Source of the DNA: UBA6624 sp964507645
Lineage (GTDB): Bacteria; UBP7; UBA6624
Assembly: GCA_964507645.1 (NCBI GenBank)
Contig: CAZDPU010000020.1
Location: 1 to 18,367 of the forward strand
Direction: 5' to 3'
DNA length: 18,367 bases
Below, in pieces: positions 1 through 7,679 of this stretch. The notes beneath the pieces are model-generated. The model saw nothing but the letters and a program-made list of their open reading frames with translations, was not told where the DNA came from and made no database searches. Within the stretch, counting starts at the first letter, position 1. Each line of letters opens with the position of its first letter. The translations under genes and the position numbers were made by a program.

Positions 1-2
1 TG

Positions 3-335
3 AATGTTTTATTAGCAGAGGCTAATGTTCCTTATGAAAAACTAGTTGAAATGGATGATATCAATCCTCAATTCCCAGAAACCGACGTGGTTCTTGTTAT
101 TGGTGCTAACGATGTTGTTAACCCTGGTGCCCAAACAGATCCAAATAGCCCAATTGCAGGGATGCCGGTTCTTGAAGTTTGGAAATCAAAAACGGTTATA
201 GTTAACAAAAGAGGCAGGGGTGTTGGTTATGCCGGTATCGAAAATGAATTATTCGGAAAAGACAATACACTAATGTTGTTTGGAGATGGAAAAAAGATGA
301 TCATTGAGTTAACCAATGAGCTTAAAGAACTTTAA
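3..335 (+). CDS. pntB: NAD(P) transhydrogenase subunit beta, C-terminal part (5' end outside window)
   Basis: This is the last 110 residues of PntB, the subunit of proton-translocating transhydrogenase that binds NADP(H) in its C-terminal Rossmann domain (domain III). The frame is open from base 3, so the gene enters from the left. Seen directly: NVLLAEANVPYEKL near the start, VIGANDVVNPGAQTDPNSPI (the conserved GANDxxNP segment contacting NADP), GMPVLEVWK, GYAGIENELF and DNTLMLFGDGKKM, all in the order found in PntB proteins. It ends with TAA. The protein couples hydride transfer from NADH to NADP+ to proton entry across the inner membrane. fixC follows after 20 nt, so the two are probably co-transcribed; pntA and the rest of pntB should lie upstream. 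Identification is secure. Confidence 0.95.
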   Translation, partial: NVLLAEANVPYEKLVEMDDINPQFPETDVVLVIGANDVVNPGAQTDPNSPIAGMPVLEVWKSKTVIVNKRGRGVGYAGIENELFGKDNTLMLFGDGKKMIIELTNELKEL

Positions 336-355
336 TTTTTTAAGTTCATTACTAG

Positions 356-1663
356 GTGCCTGTGAATTTTGATGTCATAATTATTGGAGCTGGTGCAGCT
401 GGCAATGCTGCAGCCGTAACTCTTGCCAAAGGAGGAGCTAAGGTCCTTCAGATCGAAAGAGGAAAGGCTCCTGGCGAGAAGAATTTAATGGGTGGCATAA
501 TATATTCCTCTTCTTTGGAGCCAGTTGTCCCGGAATTTTGGAAAACTGCTCCTCTTGAAAGATCTATCAGTGAGCAGAATTACTGGGTTACAGACAAGGA
601 CTCAATAACAAAATTAGGTTATTCTGATGATGTTTTTAAAGCAAAAACAGAAGCCCCAGCACATGCTTATACCGTTTTGAGAAGTGAATTTGACAAATGG
701 ATGTCTAATGAAGCAAAAAAACATGGAGCAATGCTTCTTCCTGGAACTGTTGTTTTGGATTTGATAGTTGAGGATGGGAAGGTAGTGGGCGTTTCGACCG
801 ACAGACCAAATGGAGAGATCAGAGCCCCTCTTGTTATTTCCGGAGAGGGGGTTAATGCTTTTGTTTCTTGGAAAAGAAATTTTGGTAACAGGCCAAAACC
901 TAGTGAAGTAGCATTGGTTGTCAAAGAGGTTATAGAGCTTCCAAAAGAGGTTATTGAAGATCGTTTTCGAGTTTCTGAAAATGAAGGAGCCTCTTACGAG
1001 GTTTTTGGAGATATTACAAAAGGATGTTTAGGGTATGCTTTTTTGTATACAAACAAAACAACAGTAAGCGTGGGGGTTGGATCACTTGTTTCTGATTTTG
1101 CAGAAAAAGAAATTGCTTCTTATGAATTATTAGAGTATGTAAAAAACCATAAAGCTATTCGCCCCTTCTTGAAAGGTGGAAAAACTGTTGAATATGCTGG
1201 ACATTTGATTCCTGAAGGAGGATATAAAAAATTACCAACATTAGTAGCAGATGGTTTTTTGATGACGGGGGATGCAGCATTGATGGTGAATGCTGTTCAT
1301 AGAGAGGGAAGCAATTTTGCTTTTGTTTCTGGAAGAATTGCTGGAGAGGTCGCTTTAAAAGCTATTGAAAAAGGTGATTTTTCATCAGATTGTTTAAATG
1401 AGTATAGAAAAAAACTAGAAAAATCATTCATCTTAAAAGATTTAAAATCCTATGAAGATGTTTTCCCATTTTTCAGGAAAAGAAGAGATATATTGAATGA
1501 ATACCCACAGTTGATAAGTTATGCAGCAAAAAGCTTGTTAACTGTTGATGGAACTCCAAAGGGAGAAAAAAAGAAAAACATCCTGAAAGGTGTTTTGAAA
1601 ATGAAATCACCTGCAAAGCTAGCCAAAGATTTATATAATTTATTTAAGGTTTTAGGGAAATGA
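356..1663 (+). CDS. fixC: FixC-type electron transfer flavoprotein-quinone oxidoreductase
   Basis: A 435-residue FAD flavoprotein of the FixC / ETF-quinone oxidoreductase family, close to the usual FixC length. The N-terminal dinucleotide-binding motif is FDVIIIGAGAAGNAA (GxGxxG at residues 11-16), followed by LQIERGKAPGEKNLMGGI, typical of FixC. A second conserved FAD segment, FLMTGDAALMVNAVHREG, lies at about residues 301-318. In FixABCX complexes FixC passes electrons from the FixAB flavoprotein to quinone together with FixX. The start used is GTG at 356; a second in-frame GTG lies two codons later, and neither has a clear Shine-Dalgarno sequence. The last 4 nt (ATGA) overlap the fixX start, implying translational coupling. 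No fixA or fixB is in the window. A role as plain ETF-quinone oxidoreductase rather than part of a bifurcating complex cannot be excluded. Confidence 0.9.
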   Translation: MPVNFDVIIIGAGAAGNAAAVTLAKGGAKVLQIERGKAPGEKNLMGGIIYSSSLEPVVPEFWKTAPLERSISEQNYWVTDKDSITKLGYSDDVFKAKTEAPAHAYTVLRSEFDKWMSNEAKKHGAMLLPGTVVLDLIVEDGKVVGVSTDRPNGEIRAPLVISGEGVNAFVSWKRNFGNRPKPSEVALVVKEVIELPKEVIEDRFRVSENEGASYEVFGDITKGCLGYAFLYTNKTTVSVGVGSLVSDFAEKEIASYELLEYVKNHKAIRPFLKGGKTVEYAGHLIPEGGYKKLPTLVADGFLMTGDAALMVNAVHREGSNFAFVSGRIAGEVALKAIEKGDFSSDCLNEYRKKLEKSFILKDLKSYEDVFPFFRKRRDILNEYPQLISYAAKSLLTVDGTPKGEKKKNILKGVLKMKSPAKLAKDLYNLFKVLGK

Positions 1664-1974
1664 CTGAAGAAAACAAAACAAACAATTCTGTTACGGAAAC
1701 TGTTTCTATTGAGGATAAGCTTTTCACAATCAACTACGATCATTCTCACGAAACTCATATAACATGCATTGGCGACCCCAAAGATTGGGAGGTTTTAAAC
1801 CCCCTTCAATGGGCATGTCCAGCAAGAGTTTATACAAAAAATCAAGATACTGGAAATTTGGATATTGATTTTGAAAACTGTATTGAATGTGGCACATGTC
1901 AGATATTGTGTCCGGACCATATACTTTGGGTCTATCCAAAGGGAGGACATGGCATAAGAAATCGCTGTGGCTAG
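1660..1974 (+). CDS. fixX: FixX-type ferredoxin-like protein
   Basis: A 104-residue ferredoxin-like protein matching FixX. Cluster ligands are visible: C53 in WACPARVY and C74, C77, C80 in ENCIECGTC; the arrangement matches the single [4Fe-4S] cluster of FixX and of the C-terminal domain of ETF-quinone oxidoreductase. An additional C84 sits in ILCP. The tail with YPKGGHGIRNRCG corresponds to the YPRGGFGV motif ending FixX proteins. FixX works with FixC at the membrane to relay electrons from flavoprotein to quinone. The first 25 residues or so are polar and less conserved. The ATG overlaps the fixC stop by 4 nt. The TAG stop (1972-1974) lies in the palindrome CTAG, which is also the stop of the convergent dipeptidase gene. 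Confidence 0.92.
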   Translation: MTEENKTNNSVTETVSIEDKLFTINYDHSHETHITCIGDPKDWEVLNPLQWACPARVYTKNQDTGNLDIDFENCIECGTCQILCPDHILWVYPKGGHGIRNRCG

Positions 1975-2921
1975 CTTTCTGGAAGGTTCTTATCTAGGAA
2001 CCTTTTTGCATTTTTATAAAATATTTTTTCAATTTCATTAGTATTAAATCCAGCTTTTTCAAGAAATGGAATCAATGCTTGTGTTTTTGAAACCTCTTCT
2101 ACAACAGGGAAGCTTGTTCCATCAAAATCACTTCCAAGAACGATATTGTCACAACTTGAAACTTCTGCAATATGTGCAGCATGTTTTGCCAACATTTTCA
2201 TTCCGTCCTTTAGTTCAAAATTCCATTCATCTTTTGTTCCTGCTGGTGGATTTCCAACAAAATTTGGGACATAAACAAGGCCTATTATTCCATCGAGGTG
2301 TTGTATTTCTTTAATTTGTTCATCGGTTAGGTTTCGCGGATGGTTTCTTAATTTTCTAGAGTTGCTGTGACTTGCGACAATTGGTTTATTTGAAATTTTG
2401 ACAGTTTCCCAAAAAAGATCATCACTTGCATGAGAAACATCAATAATTATATTTTTTTCATTCATTTTTTTTATCAGATCTTTACCAAATTTTGTTATTG
2501 CTGGCCCTTTGCCATTTATGACTCCCCTGCCTACTTCGTTATCGCAAGACCAAACAAGTGTGATTAAACGAACTCCTAGTTCAAAAAAAATATCTAAAGT
2601 TTCAAGGTTTCCCGAAAGGGGGGAGGCATCTTCTAAAGACAATAGCGAGAGGGGGCCTTCCTTGCAAAGGTCATTTTTTGTTTGAACTGCAGAGGTTCCA
2701 GAGTTTTCTAAAAAAGATTTCCACTCTGATGCATATTTCATTCCAAACAAAGTTGCATCCCCTTTCTTGTATTCCGGTGGTGTGAATATGGCATGAACTT
2801 GGAGTTTTCCACCTGCTTGTCTAAACCTTGGTAAAGACCAATGCATTTTCTCATTGTCAATCAAACCTTTAGCACCGCCTTTTGTCAGCGAATCACAGTG
2901 AAAATCAAAAAAAGGAATCAT
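1971..2921 (-). CDS. Membrane dipeptidase family (M19) metallopeptidase
   Basis: A 316-residue peptidase of the renal dipeptidase family M19, which hydrolyses dipeptides, often with a D-residue on the C-terminal side. The full set of expected metal ligands is visible: H8 and D10 in DFHCDSL, E97 in SLEDAS, H164 in DVSHASDD, H185 in ASHSNSRKLRNHPRNLTD and D265 in LGSDFDG. No signal peptide is apparent, so it is probably cytoplasmic, as for many bacterial homologues; possible roles are peptide scavenging or cell-wall peptide recycling. It is the last gene of a minus-strand run with hisS and aspS. Its ATG (2921-2919) overlaps the aspS TGA by 4 nt, and its stop is shared with fixX on the other strand. 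The exact substrate is unknown. Confidence 0.92.
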   Translation of the reverse strand: MIPFFDFHCDSLTKGGAKGLIDNEKMHWSLPRFRQAGGKLQVHAIFTPPEYKKGDATLFGMKYASEWKSFLENSGTSAVQTKNDLCKEGPLSLLSLEDASPLSGNLETLDIFFELGVRLITLVWSCDNEVGRGVINGKGPAITKFGKDLIKKMNEKNIIIDVSHASDDLFWETVKISNKPIVASHSNSRKLRNHPRNLTDEQIKEIQHLDGIIGLVYVPNFVGNPPAGTKDEWNFELKDGMKMLAKHAAHIAEVSSCDNIVLGSDFDGTSFPVVEEVSKTQALIPFLEKAGFNTNEIEKIFYKNAKRFLDKNLPES

Positions 2922-4636
2922 TTCAAATCCAACCCTTTAAGGCTTTGGGGATCTGCTTTCCCTGGCGCTCCAGTAAGAAAGCATGTTCCGCCTGTTGATT
3001 TTGGAAAAGCTATGACATCTCTGATGCTTGAAGATCCGGAAAGTATCATCACTATCCTATCTATTCCAGGAGCAAGTCCTCCATGCGGAGGTAAGCCATA
3101 CTTCATCATTTCTAAAAAGAAATCAAATCTTTCTTCTATGTCCTCTTTCGTGTAACCAATAGCTTGGAGTATCTTTAATTGGAGATCTCTATTATGACAC
3201 CTTATTGAACCGCTTGCTATTTCTTCTCCATTCATGACAAGGTCGTAGGCATGGGATATTACTTTTAAAGGCTCTTCCTCAATCAATGGAATATCTTTTT
3301 CAACTGGCAGTGTAAAAGGGTGATGAGCTGCAGTGATTCCGTTTTCCGTTTTTTCAAAAAGTGGAAAGTCTGTGACCCAGCAAAAAGCATAATCTTGATT
3401 AGGTTTTTTTAGAAAACCGTTATCTCTAAGGTTCCTATGTATAGCTCCTAGTGCATGGTAGCCAGGAGAATTTTCTTTTTCGGGATGTGCAATGATTAAC
3501 AATGTGCAATTGTTATTTTCTCCAAATTCATCCAGGCACTTTTCCAATGTCTCTTTTTTTGTAATTTTGCTTATCCCACCATTCCAAGAACCATCTTTCT
3601 TAGTGGCAAAAGCAACTCCTTGAATATTGAATTTTTGTGCGATTTTCTCCAAATTCGAAATTTCTTTCCTTGATGGAAAAAAGTTTTTTATACACAAGCC
3701 AATAACTACTCCATTTTCTTCAAGAACATTATCAATGAATCTTATTTTTTCATTTTTCAAAATATTGGATATAGTTTTGATTGGATTTGGATATCTGAGG
3801 TCAGGTTTATCTATTCCATAATTTTCAATTGCTTCTTTGTAAGTTAGTCTTGCAAAAGGGGTTTTTATGTTTTTATTTTTGACTTTTGAAATGATATTTT
3901 TAAATAATTTTTCACTTATTTCAAAAATTTGATCTTCATTAGAAAAAGCCATCTCAAAATCAAGTTGTGTAAATTCAGGTTGTCTATTTCCTCTCAAGTC
4001 TTCATCTCTAAAGCATTTTGCTATTTGATAATACTTATCAACACCACTCCCCATAAGTATTTGTTTGAAAAGTTGAGGGCTCTGCGGTAATGCATACCAA
4101 TTTTTTTTATGTAATCGACTTGGAACAACAAAGTCTCTTGCTCCTTCAGGAGTAGATCTTGTCAAGAGTGGTGTTTCAACCTCGATAAAGTTTTCATTAT
4201 TCAACGTATCTCTAATTGTTTGAATTACACTGTGCCTTATCTTCAGAATTTCATTCCTGTGAGGTCTCCTTAGGTCAAGATATCTGTATTTGTATCTTAT
4301 TTCGTCAGGCTCATCATCATCTTTGTCTATGTATATTGGAGGAGTTTCAGCTTCATTGAGTATTGTTATTTTGCTTTCAGTTATTTCGATATCCCCAGAT
4401 TTAATTTTTTTATTTACCTGCAATCTTTTTGAAATTTTTCCTGTGATTTCAACCACCCATTCTTTTTTAAGTTTGATTATTTCTGAATCCATAACAACTT
4501 GTATTAATCCAGTTGAATCCCTAAGGTCGAAAAAGGTTTTTCCGCCAAAATCTCTTATTGCATGCACCCAGCCTTTTAGGATTACTGTTTCGTTGACATT
4601 AGCAAGATTGACTTCAGATATATATGTTTTCTTCAT
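2918..4636 (-). CDS. aspS: Aspartate--tRNA ligase
   Basis: A 572-residue bacterial-type class II aspartyl-tRNA synthetase. Residues 1-100 form the OB-fold anticodon-binding domain ending at LNEAETPP; then the catalytic core: SPQLFKQ at 186-192, motif 2 FRDEDLRGNRQPEFTQLD at 209-226 and motif 3 GLAPGIDRIVM near 520. The length and the inserted region around 280-420 fit the GAD domain of bacterial AspRS. The C-terminal segment TGGTCFLTGAPGKADPQSL is typical. The residue following RD in the OB-fold segment RDFGG is F30, where other bacterial enzymes usually have His (non-discriminating) or Leu (discriminating), so tRNA specificity (Asp only, or Asp and Asn) is not readable. Start and stop overlap hisS and the dipeptidase by 4 nt each, a compact operon. 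Confidence 0.97.
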   Translation of the reverse strand: MKKTYISEVNLANVNETVILKGWVHAIRDFGGKTFFDLRDSTGLIQVVMDSEIIKLKKEWVVEITGKISKRLQVNKKIKSGDIEITESKITILNEAETPPIYIDKDDDEPDEIRYKYRYLDLRRPHRNEILKIRHSVIQTIRDTLNNENFIEVETPLLTRSTPEGARDFVVPSRLHKKNWYALPQSPQLFKQILMGSGVDKYYQIAKCFRDEDLRGNRQPEFTQLDFEMAFSNEDQIFEISEKLFKNIISKVKNKNIKTPFARLTYKEAIENYGIDKPDLRYPNPIKTISNILKNEKIRFIDNVLEENGVVIGLCIKNFFPSRKEISNLEKIAQKFNIQGVAFATKKDGSWNGGISKITKKETLEKCLDEFGENNNCTLLIIAHPEKENSPGYHALGAIHRNLRDNGFLKKPNQDYAFCWVTDFPLFEKTENGITAAHHPFTLPVEKDIPLIEEEPLKVISHAYDLVMNGEEIASGSIRCHNRDLQLKILQAIGYTKEDIEERFDFFLEMMKYGLPPHGGLAPGIDRIVMILSGSSSIRDVIAFPKSTGGTCFLTGAPGKADPQSLKGLDLK

Positions 4637-5877
4637 TCGTCCAATCCTAATGCTGACATTATGCTTGACATGTTCAGCGGTATCTCTTTTTGATCACCAT
4701 TCTTCATGTTCTTAACAAGCAGTGTATTGTTTTGCATTTCTTTTTCTCCAAAAATTATTACATACTTTGACCCAATGGAGTTTGCCCTCTTTAGAGCTTT
4801 GCCTAAATTGGATTCATTCCAATATGGTTTTACTGAAACGCTATTAGACCACATTTTTGAAATGATGCCAAAAGCTTTTTCACGACATTTCTCACCAAGT
4901 GGAATAAAGATACAAAAAGGTTTTATTTGGTCAATTTTTAACGCAGATGCAATCCTGTCAACACCACACGCAAAACCAATCGCAGGAATGTTTTTACCGC
5001 CTAGTTCAGAAATTAAATTATTGTATCTTCCGCCACCTCCGTATGCATCTTGAGCACCATCATGGCCCGAGGCTTCAAACACTGTTGAAGTGTAATAATC
5101 AAGACCTCTTACTAAAAATTCATCAACCTGGTAGTTGACATTTGCAGTTTCAAGCAGGTCCGTTAATTTTTTAAACCTATCGGATGTTTCTTTACTCCAG
5201 AATTCATGGATTTTTGGTGCTTGTTTGATGCCCTTCACGGTTGTGGGTTTTTTACTATCCAATATCCTTAAAGGGTTTTTTTCTATATTGACGCAGTCCT
5301 CTTTCGCAATTTTTGTTTTATTGTTTGTCAACCATTGTTGTAAAGATTCAACATAACGCAGCCTCTCTTCCTGTTCGCCTAGTGAGTTAAGCTTGATTAC
5401 ATGCTTGATTTCAAGCTCCTTTAAAAGGAATGAAAGAAAATATATTGATTCAGCATCTGATTCAATATTGTTTGATCCAATTGATTCAGCACCTAGTTGA
5501 AAAAATTGTCTGTATCTGCCTTTTTGAGGCCTTTCATACCTGAAGAAAGGTCCAAAATAAGAAAATTTATCACCATTGTGACTGTTGAGCCAATTATTTT
5601 CTATTGCGGCTCTTATTAGGCCAGGGGTTCCTTCAGGCCGAAGAGCAAACTCTCTATTTTTTTTATCTTGGAATTTGTACATTTGTTTGGTGACGATATC
5701 ACTTGATTCACCTGTGGATCGTTCAAATAGGTTTGTTTTTTCAAATATTGGAATTTCAACATGACTGTAGTCTAAAAATCTAGATATTGCTAAAAACAAA
5801 CTTCTAATTACTTCGAATTTAAATGTTGTATTTTCATCAAGGTCCCTAGTACCTTTTGGTTTTTGATATTTTGGCAT
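4633..5877 (-). CDS. hisS: Histidine--tRNA ligase
   Basis: A 414-residue histidyl-tRNA synthetase of normal bacterial length. Visible signatures: KPKGTRDL near residue 7, ALRPEGTPGLIRA at 78-90, motif 2 FRYERPQKGRYRQFFQLGAE at 112-131, the histidine-specific HisA motif LVRGLDYYT at 255-263, the glycine-rich AYGGGGRYNNL and motif 3 GFACGVDRI at 301-309. The C-terminal 90 residues are the anticodon-binding Rossmann-like domain. hisS leads the minus-strand operon hisS-aspS-dipeptidase; its TGA overlaps the aspS ATG by 4 nt. No Shine-Dalgarno sequence precedes the ATG. A TACAAT hexamer ends 7 nt before it on the minus strand (5890-5885), so the mRNA might be leaderless, although no good -35 accompanies it. 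Confidence 0.97.
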   Translation of the reverse strand: MPKYQKPKGTRDLDENTTFKFEVIRSLFLAISRFLDYSHVEIPIFEKTNLFERSTGESSDIVTKQMYKFQDKKNREFALRPEGTPGLIRAAIENNWLNSHNGDKFSYFGPFFRYERPQKGRYRQFFQLGAESIGSNNIESDAESIYFLSFLLKELEIKHVIKLNSLGEQEERLRYVESLQQWLTNNKTKIAKEDCVNIEKNPLRILDSKKPTTVKGIKQAPKIHEFWSKETSDRFKKLTDLLETANVNYQVDEFLVRGLDYYTSTVFEASGHDGAQDAYGGGGRYNNLISELGGKNIPAIGFACGVDRIASALKIDQIKPFCIFIPLGEKCREKAFGIISKMWSNSVSVKPYWNESNLGKALKRANSIGSKYVIIFGEKEMQNNTLLVKNMKNGDQKEIPLNMSSIMSALGLDE

Positions 5878-5940
5878 ATATGTTATTGTAATTAGTCAGG
5901 TATAAACCTTATCTAAAAAAAAATCTAGAATTTAAAATAT

Positions 5941-6028
5941 GGTGGGATGGCTGAGCGGACTAAAGCGCACGCCTCGAAAGCGTGTGGGCATATCATTTGC
6001 CTCGGGGGTTCGAATCCCTCTCCCACCG
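5941..6028 (+). tRNA. tRNA-Ser (anticodon CGA)
   Basis: An 88-nt class II tRNA. The acceptor stem GGTGGGA (5941-5947) pairs fully with TCCCACC (6021-6027), with discriminator G6028. The anticodon stem CACGC/GCGTG encloses the loop CTCGAAA, giving anticodon CGA at 5975-5977, which reads UCG. A long variable arm follows, as expected for serine tRNAs, and the T loop is TTCGAAT. CCA is not encoded. A protein gene starts 13 nt after its end, so the two are probably on one transcript. No convincing promoter is visible in the 63 nt between hisS and this tRNA. Confidence 0.96.
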
Positions 6029-6041
6029 TAGAATTAAGAAA

Positions 6042-6761
6042 ATGAAAAAATGTTTTTTGTTTGTTTTTTTCCTTGCAAGTGCTTTTCCAAGTGCGAAAGG
6101 CTCAAATTGGATCTCGTCAAATCCTGAAATAAGTCAGGGAGATTTTTCTTTAACATATGTTGAGTCAAGAACAGGGCTTGATCCCGAGGCATTGATTTCT
6201 TTTAATTTTCATTCACACCTAGAGGGGAATTCTTCATGGGGTTTTGGAAGCTTGTTTTCTGGAGAAAAAAATAATCAAGATTGGAAAATCAATGAAGGTC
6301 CAATTGATTTTTTCTATAGAGCAAAGTATAAAAAAGAAAATGAAATTGCTTCTGGGGATTGGATTATTAAATTTGGAATGCCTACAAATGAAAATGATTC
6401 AATGTCCTGGGGGCTTGGTTCAAGAAACGGAGGGGTTTCTGATGGCTTTATATTTAAGGGTCCTTTTTATTGGGGATTGGGTTTTTTATATGAGTCCTAT
6501 GTTGACAATCCCAATATTGAGCATTTTTGGAAAGCAGGAATTGAGGCTGTTTGGGAAAAAAAATACGATTATGGTTTAAGAGTGGAGCATTTTGCATCAA
6601 CCTCCCCATCACTTCCAAGAGAAGCGGCTTTGGATTGGTCTTTTTGGGTCAAGGGAGGGAGTAGTGAATCCTGGAGGGCCTTTTCAATAACATGGAGAGA
6701 TGAGGCGACAAATGCAAACTTAGAAACCCTGTATAAATTTTCTATTGGTTGGGGAGATTGA
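6042..6761 (+). CDS. Secreted beta-rich protein of unknown function
   Basis: A 239-residue protein I do not recognise. It starts at ATG 6042, 13 nt after tRNA-Ser; an upstream in-frame start would read through the tRNA and is rejected. Residues 1-18 form a typical signal peptide (MKK, a hydrophobic core rich in F and L, then FPSA), with likely cleavage after A18. The mature part alternates hydrophobic and polar residues and is rich in Trp, Phe, Gly and Ser, for example WGFGSLF, FYWGLGFLYES, WSFWVKGG and WRAFSITWRD. It ends in FSIGWGD with an aromatic near the C-terminus, consistent with a small outer-membrane beta barrel, though that is inference. Its 3' end sits 3 nt before the proline dehydrogenase start. 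Another protein of similar size and style lies at 12308-12997. Confidence 0.8.
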   Translation: MKKCFLFVFFLASAFPSAKGSNWISSNPEISQGDFSLTYVESRTGLDPEALISFNFHSHLEGNSSWGFGSLFSGEKNNQDWKINEGPIDFFYRAKYKKENEIASGDWIIKFGMPTNENDSMSWGLGSRNGGVSDGFIFKGPFYWGLGFLYESYVDNPNIEHFWKAGIEAVWEKKYDYGLRVEHFASTSPSLPREAALDWSFWVKGGSSESWRAFSITWRDEATNANLETLYKFSIGWGD

Positions 6762-6764
6762 ATT

Positions 6765-7676
6765 TTGAGAAGCTTATTAATTCATCTTTCAGAATCAAAA
6801 TTTTCAGAGAATTTTTTTAGGGCCTTTTCTCCAACTAAGAAAGTTATAAAAAGATTTATAGCTGGTGACAGTCTCAATGATGGGATTGATGTTTCAAGGG
6901 ATTTAAAAAAAATTGGAGCTGATTCAATTCTTGATTTATTGGGAGAAAGTGGAGATGAAGAAAAAACAAAAAAAGCATTAAAAGATATATCAGCAATGAT
7001 TGACCGCTGCAAGAAAGAGGACGATGTTTGGGTCGGGTTGAAGCCAACACAGCTGGGCCTTTCTGTTAATAAAAGTTTATTTAAACAAAATTTGACAAAT
7101 GTTTACAAGCAAGGTTTAAAAAATGATGTCAAAATTACTGTAGACATGGAAGATAGCAACACGGTGGATGATACCCTTGCTGTTTTTGAAGAGGTAAGGC
7201 AGGATTTGAATCTAGGAATCTGCCTTCAGGCTTATTTAAGAAGAACACATTCCGATCTCAAATCTCTTTTAAAGAATGGATTAAGGGCAAGAATTTGCAA
7301 AGGTGCTTATAACGAATTGCCAGAAGTTGCGTTTGGGTCAAGGTCGGAGATAAATAAATCTTATATGAACTTGGTGAATCTTTTTTTAACAGAGGGTTTG
7401 GATCTTGGAGGATATCCCGAGTTTGCTACACATGATCCCCATCTGACAGAAAGTATTTTACAGATTGTGAAAGAAAGAAAAATACCAAAAGATAAGTTTG
7501 AATTTCAAATGCTTTATGGCGTCAATACGCCTTTACAGAATAAAATTTTAAAAGAGGGATGGCGTTTGAGGATATATATTCCATTTGGGGACAGCTGGTA
7601 TCCTTACTTTATGAGGAGACTTGCTGAAAGGCCGGCAAATTTATCTTTTTTCTTAAGGGCTATTTTTGGGAGGTAG
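6765..7676 (+). CDS. Proline dehydrogenase (monofunctional, FAD-dependent)
   Basis: A 303-residue proline dehydrogenase, which oxidises proline to 1-pyrroline-5-carboxylate with FAD and passes electrons to quinone. The TIM-barrel signatures are in order: GLKPTQLGL at 91-99, VDMED at 126-130, LQAYLRR at 154-160, ICKGAYNE at 177-184, ATHDPHL at 221-227, FEFQMLYGV at 245-253, and the C-terminal substrate-binding block RIYIPFGDSWYPYFMRRL with RRLAERPAN at 284-292. The length fits the short single-domain enzymes of the Thermus/Bacillus type rather than bifunctional PutA. Translation starts at TTG 6765; GGGGAG 8 nt upstream, lying inside the end of the previous gene, is a plausible ribosome-binding site. 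No pyrroline-5-carboxylate dehydrogenase is in the window. Confidence 0.92.
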   Translation: MRSLLIHLSESKFSENFFRAFSPTKKVIKRFIAGDSLNDGIDVSRDLKKIGADSILDLLGESGDEEKTKKALKDISAMIDRCKKEDDVWVGLKPTQLGLSVNKSLFKQNLTNVYKQGLKNDVKITVDMEDSNTVDDTLAVFEEVRQDLNLGICLQAYLRRTHSDLKSLLKNGLRARICKGAYNELPEVAFGSRSEINKSYMNLVNLFLTEGLDLGGYPEFATHDPHLTESILQIVKERKIPKDKFEFQMLYGVNTPLQNKILKEGWRLRIYIPFGDSWYPYFMRRLAERPANLSFFLRAIFGR

Positions 7677-7679
7677 AAA

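Noticed and set aside
322..341. Short hairpin (TTAAA, loop GAAC, TTTAA) followed by six Ts at the end of pntB, resembling a terminator.
   Set aside because: The stem is five A-T pairs only and lies 20 nt before fixC in the same direction; too weak to call in AT-rich DNA.
4290..5356. Several open frames of 70-140 codons on the plus strand opposite hisS and aspS.
   Set aside because: They are antisense to two unmistakable synthetase genes, have no recognisable motifs and arise from low stop density opposite Lys/Glu-rich coding sequence.
5926..5931. TAGAAT 9 nt before tRNA-Ser as a possible -10 box.
   Set aside because: No acceptable -35 at 16-18 nt upstream; AT-rich background makes a lone hexamer unconvincing.
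5982..6041. An in-frame extension of the secreted-protein gene starting inside tRNA-Ser.
   Set aside because: It would translate part of the tRNA, and ATG 6042 gives a proper signal peptide at residue 1.
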